A stretch of 64,000 bases of DNA from contig CM057230.1 of assembly GCA_029891385.1 (NCBI GenBank), positions 22,386,847-22,450,846 of the forward strand, written 5' to 3'. The DNA is from Erythroxylum novogranatense (lineage: Eukaryota > Streptophyta > Magnoliopsida > Malpighiales > Erythroxylaceae). Below are positions 59,601 to 64,000 of the stretch, piece after piece. The notes under the pieces are model-generated. The model saw only the letters and a list, made by a program, of their open reading frames with translations. It did no database searches and had not been told where the DNA came from. The stretch's first letter is position 1. Every line of letters begins with the position of its first letter. The translations under genes were made by a program, and so were the position numbers.

Positions 59601-59774
59601 TAACATATCGAACTACGTAATATCTAAAAATTTCATTTTCTCACATTCTGCCAGATCATCATTCTCTTCTTACTAAGTCTATTTGCTTGAACTCTTAACA
59701 ATCGACTTTGCGATTGACACATATTCCAAAATTTGCCCATCTAAGATCTCAATTCTAGGCTCTGATATCACACA
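56697..59774 (-). other. Element W interior, no recognisable protein
   Basis: About 3.1 kb between polypurine tract and primer site. Next to the polypurine tract the minus strand still reads FEDEILLRGGEM-like, as in the tail of Tekay polyproteins (compare 30150-30180). I found no gag zinc knuckle, protease, RT, RNase H or integrase motif. All frames have many stops. A short TA run is at 58068-58085. Either strongly decayed or replaced by non-coding sequence. Confidence 0.6.
59759..59770 (-). other. Primer-binding site of element W
   Basis: GCTCTGATATCA is the complement of TGATATCAGAGC, one base from the initiator tRNA-Met match and identical to the site of element B. Confidence 0.8.
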
Positions 59775-62700
59775 TGTTGGACTCCGCTTCAGGAGCCCAA
59801 CATTCGGAGTCATAAGACGTGTGCTTGTGTTTGTTACCATGTATGGTTATTCCAACTAACCCTCATTAGTCATCCTCAATTTATCTTCATATAATTTTGT
59901 AAACCTATGTCTCTAGTTTACTCCACATTGAAATTCATCTCAATTGGAACCCTACTGATCCAGATATATTCAAATGTCGAAGCATGTTCAATAAATAACA
60001 CTAGTTCATATTATTCCAACAGATTCCCTCACTTTCCTTCAATCAAACCTTTTTTCAATCAATTTGGAATGTTGCCATTTTTTTTGCATAAGGTGTTAGG
60101 AATCTATTGTCTCAAGGATCACTTCGTTTAGAGGTCAGATAATAAAGATTGGGCCGAGGGAATCAAACCAGGTTCCGTTCTCAATCATATTGAACTTGCT
60201 TGGGACAAAAGGCCTAACTTGCTCTAGAAATATCAGATAAAGGTCATTTTTAGAGGGTTGGAAAGAGGACTTCAATATCTACAACTTTCATGAAGACTTG
60301 AAGACAAATTCTACCATCTGTGGGGTCAAAAGTGGACCAGATGATAAGGTCAGACAAAACCAGACAAAGCGATAGACGAATTGAAAAATTTGTCATAACT
60401 TTCTCCACAGATATCGGATTAAGGTGTTCTTTAGATGTTTTGAAAGATAATTTCAAGATATACAGCTTTCATGAAGACCTTGATGACAAATTATATCATT
60501 TGTAGGGTCAAAAGTGGGACCAGACGATAGGGTCAGACAAAACTAGACAAAGGGACAGACGAATTAAGAAAATTGACATAACTTTCCCTAGAGATGTTAG
60601 ATTAAGATGTTCTTTGGATGGTTCGAAAGAAAACTTCAAGTTCTACAAATTTTGTGGAAACATTGAAGCCAAATTCTATCATATGAAGGGTCAACAGAAG
60701 ACCAGATGATAGGGTTAGACAAAACCAGATAAAGGGTCAAACGAATTGGAACAATTGTCATAACTTTCTCCACAAATATCAAATTAAGGTTTTCTTTATA
60801 TCGTTCGAAAGAGGATTTCAAGATATACAACTTCAAGAAGACCTCAAAGACAAATTCGATCATCTATAGGGTCAAAAATGGGACTATATGAAAGGATCAG
60901 ATGAATTTAGACAAAGGGATAGATGAATTAGAAAAAGGTCATAACTTTCTCTAGAGAACTTGGATTGAGGTTTTTTTGGATGATTCGAAAGAGAACTTCA
61001 AGATCTACAACTTTTGTGAAGGCCTTGAAGACAGATTCTATCATCTAGAGGGTAAATTTTGGATCAAAAGATATTCTGGTTAACATAAGACGAAGCAGAA
61101 AGTCAACCTAAGAAGAAGCAGAGTCAACTTAAGACGAAGGAGAAGGTCAACCTAAGATGAAACAAAATACACTCCTGAGCATATCCACTTATAAAAATCA
61201 TAACTTTCGACTCTGATATCCAAAAATTTCATACTATATACCGTTGGAAAGTAGAAAGAAAATGTACAACTTTCTAGAAGACAACTTTGCCTAATTCCAC
61301 CTAGATTAATCCAGATTTTTTCCTAAAGTCAGAACACAAATTTTCCCCTATGGAAGACTTGAAATTTGCATGGTGCAAACTTGGAATGTCCTGAGCATAA
61401 CCATTCAGCTACCAAATTGACTTCATTTAAACTCTCAATCTTAACTCATCTGTCTCATTACATTCAACTACATCTGATCAGTCATAATTCCTATCTTCCT
61501 TTCCTTAGCATCTCACTTATGTATATATATATATATATATATCAACAATTCATATTTCAAAATCATCAACTCAAGTTGATAACTTCTTCATGTATATCTA
61601 ATTCCAACTCACCTTATCCATACATCATTCATATTTCATTAACATCAAAAGAATAAAGTTTTACAAATCTTTAATGGCATTCCAAGCCATATTACATCAT
61701 CGTCTCAAAATCTTAAATTACAAAAAGTTCTTGAACAAACAAACTTGTTGCTTTCCCAAAACCAACTCAAATTACAAAATAAGCAAATTTAGATAAATTC
61801 CTTTTGGCTCTTGATCGCTTGATCTCTTAACTATCACCTGAAGAGGGGATGAAAAAGGGGGTGAGCTTGAAAGCTCATGGGTAATAGTTTATAACAAAGA
61901 ATAAACAAAATCATTGAAATATTCATTTATCTTATAAAAGTCATTTTGAATTCATAAAACACTTTGTTCTCAAATTCTCAAGTCTAGCTCAAAAACTCAT
62001 AATTACACATCATCATATAAGCATAGCATGTACATTTCACCATCAAAGTATAACATTCAATTATACACTATTCTTGACAATTCAAATATGCAATGCACAA
62101 AAAAATAATTCGAGGGTTCCATGGAAACAGAATGGAGAAACTGAAGTTTACCCCATAAATAGAATGAGTCTAATTTCAGAGCTCATATTTCACAAGCGGA
62201 TAGTTTGGAGAAGGCTCTTGTCTACATGCACGTGACGAACAGAATAGTTCCACTCTCGCCCAAACAAAAGCACATAATCATGCTCAAATCATTTTATCAT
62301 ATGCTCGTACTTTCATGCTTTCTTTTCATTTATACAAAATGCCATGACATGTTCAAAGCATATCATAAATATTTCAAAACCATTTTCTGTTTCATCATCA
62401 AAATTCATACACCAACATGCAGCAATTTCTCAAATCACTCAAAAACATTAAAAGTAACATTTATGAAGTAGTCAAAATCATTTTGTTTTCTTGATTTAGA
62501 AAAACATTAGTAGCTCATAACTCTATTATAAACATGTAACCCACTTTGATTTCCTTGCTTAAAAACTTGCTCAAAATGTCTCTTCTCTTGCTCCTCTTGC
62601 CTTTCTTTATTTTCTTCTACAATAACAAAATCCCACTCAATAGAGTTTTCAATTAAAAATCTCACAAAGCACAATCACTAAAATTGGTACTAGAATACTT

Positions 62701-63273
62701 AAACTTATGCATTTTCTAAACTCCATGAACTAAAATCCTTCCAAAAATTTAAAAGATTTAAAATGATCTTATCCTGATTCTTCACCAAATGAAGAGATCT
62801 ATGACTCAAATGAAAGCTCTTCTCTGCGTCTAAATTTTTCTCTTCTTGAACCACTTCAAAATCTCTATCAAAAGCTAAGAAATGAAGAAACTCTAGCTCA
62901 ACTTTCTTCTTTTCTCTCAACCACCGAAATCTCTCTTCTTTCTCTCTTAATTTGTTATTTCTCTTCTTTCTCTCCTATTTTCATTTTTCCTTTCTTAAAA
63001 TATCAAGCTAACCTTTCTTCCTCCATTTCTACCCTCAATGAGTCCAAAAAGTCCATTTTACCCTTCCTTATAAACTTAGGTTCTTTTAACCTTAAGTGCT
63101 TGCCAAAAACACCATTGAACATTCTTACAACCTTAACACTTTAATTCAATCAACTTATATTATATAATCTTTCTAACATCAACATAATAATTAACTCCAC
63201 AAACTTTTATAAAGACCTCATAATTAATGTAAATCATACTTATTCATCAAGAAAAAAAAATTGAGGGCTAACA
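59775..63273 (-). repeat. Element W 5' LTR
   Basis: A 3499-bp uninterrupted LTR that serves as reference for the split 3' LTR. It contains five tandem ~183-bp repeats (60205-61090), a GAAGCAG patch (61085-61165), a TA run (61520-61541), and the stem-loop/acceptor-like block (61838-61880). It starts TGTTAGCCCTC on the minus strand at 63273. Confidence 0.9.
60205..61090. repeat. Five tandem ~183-bp repeats in LTR W (5' copy)
   Basis: Same units as at 43640-44530, with starts near 60208, 60393, 60578, 60757 and 60940. Copies at the same position in the two LTRs are more alike than neighbours, so the array existed before this insertion. Confidence 0.85.
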
Positions 63274-64000
63274 AAAACTTATTAGGAAACCTTAACAGAA
63301 TGATGTTGTAAAATAGTTAATAGGACTCCTTTAGAGATAGTTTGTGTATGCTCTCTAACGCTAGCTTGTGGCATCAACATGATTTTTAGGCCAAGTTGGT
63401 CTCTACTACTTGTTCTTTGGTCAATCGATCTCCATACTCTTCTCTTAAATTTAGAATCCCAGAATAAGTATGGTCAACTAATCTTGTTGACTATTCTATT
63501 TTGAGAATTTTTGGGTGTCCTACACATGCATATGTTAATAATTGTAAGCTTGCACCTATATCCAAAAAATGCATATTTCTTGGTTATACATCCCAGTATA
63601 AGGGATATCGTTTATGTTGTTCTAGTTATGAATCTCCCAGAGTCAATCTTAGTAGGGATGTTACTTTTTGATGAGGATGCTTTACTTTCTCCTAGAAAAG
63701 ATCATAATGTTTCTTCTTTTATTAGTACAAAAGATTTGAAAAGTACCAGTAAGAAGGTGGAGTGGAGATATGTTTCTCTTTTAAATTTTGATGTTCTTTA
63801 TTCCCCCAACATTTAACCAAGTGAACAATATGATGATGGTTCTAGTACCACAGCTATTGTTGAGACACATCAAGATTATTCTATAGCTCATGATAGATCG
63901 AGGAGATAAAATTGAGAGTCTACTAGATATTCAGAGAATGATGATGATTTGGTTGCTTATATATTGTTAGTTGCCCAAGATGATGGTGAAGGTATGAAAC
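63274..64000 (+). pseudogene. Element E copia integrase end, continuing past window
   Basis: The integrase frame resumes after W: KIVNRTPLE, then in shifted frames FGCPTHAYVNNCKLAPISKK and CIFLGYTSQYKGYRL, followed by SRDVTF, EDALLSPRK and a DLVAY.LLVAQD tail at the window end. This is the C-terminal integrase region of Tork-like copia elements that leads into reverse transcriptase. One extra base near 63668 shifts the frame. Stops occur at the start (TAG, TGA within about 40 bp of 63274). Confidence 0.85.

Overview
This window is plant repeat DNA. It looks like intergenic or pericentromeric sequence of a flowering plant, probably a eudicot. I see no host protein-coding gene and no intact tRNA or rRNA gene. 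Nearly every base can be assigned to LTR retrotransposons inserted into one another. The evidence for a plant is Tekay/Del-type Ty3 chromoviruses with a C-terminal chromodomain, Tork-like Ty1/copia proteins, primer-binding sites for plant initiator tRNA-Met (TGGTATCAGAGC), AT-rich LTRs of 2-5 kb, and a fragment of an endogenous caulimovirus-like pararetrovirus. Every coding region is broken by stops or frameshifts.

Layout from left to right. 1-1344 is the end of a plus-strand LTR (family C), inserted into the 5' LTR of element A. Element A (1345-9639) is a decayed plus-strand Tekay element. It interrupts the LTR of a minus-strand short-interior element, F (9640-13925). 13926-16930 holds LTR fragments, two minisatellites and a possible SINE. 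At 16931 a copia RNase H reading frame (element D) begins. It is cut at 17061 and resumes at 33738, with a 5-bp target duplication (ATTTC) around a 16.7-kb complex insertion (Z). Z contains head-to-head LTRs, element B and two LTR tails fused to initiator-tRNA-Met sequence. Element B is a recent Tekay chromovirus with nearly identical LTRs (22401-33194).

D ends at 34327. Next comes a second copia element, E (Tork-like, plus strand), whose gag-protease-integrase runs from 38301 past the end of the window. E is split twice: by solo LTR G (39301-42510, duplication CATAT) and by W (43213-63273). W is a minus-strand element with 3.5-kb LTRs and a 3-kb interior in which I recognise no protein. W's 3' LTR is itself split by C2 (44996-55015). 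C2 carries Y (45779-50550, duplication ATTCT), long TA arrays and a roughly 165-bp pararetrovirus coat-protein fragment.

The nesting gives a relative history: E before G and W; W before C2; C2 before Y; D before Z; Z before B; F before A; A before the family C copy at its left. The most interesting observations are: (1) both halves of an initiator tRNA-Met fused in inverted order to LTR ends, twice; (2) a pararetrovirus fragment inside a TA microsatellite; (3) intron-like donor and acceptor signals shared by the LTRs of several families, next to a conserved stem-loop; (4) a hypervariable, often CpG-rich repeat patch at an equivalent place in many of the LTR families; (5) trains of small hairpins in family C LTRs. 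No prokaryote-type system, CRISPR array or gene cluster is present.
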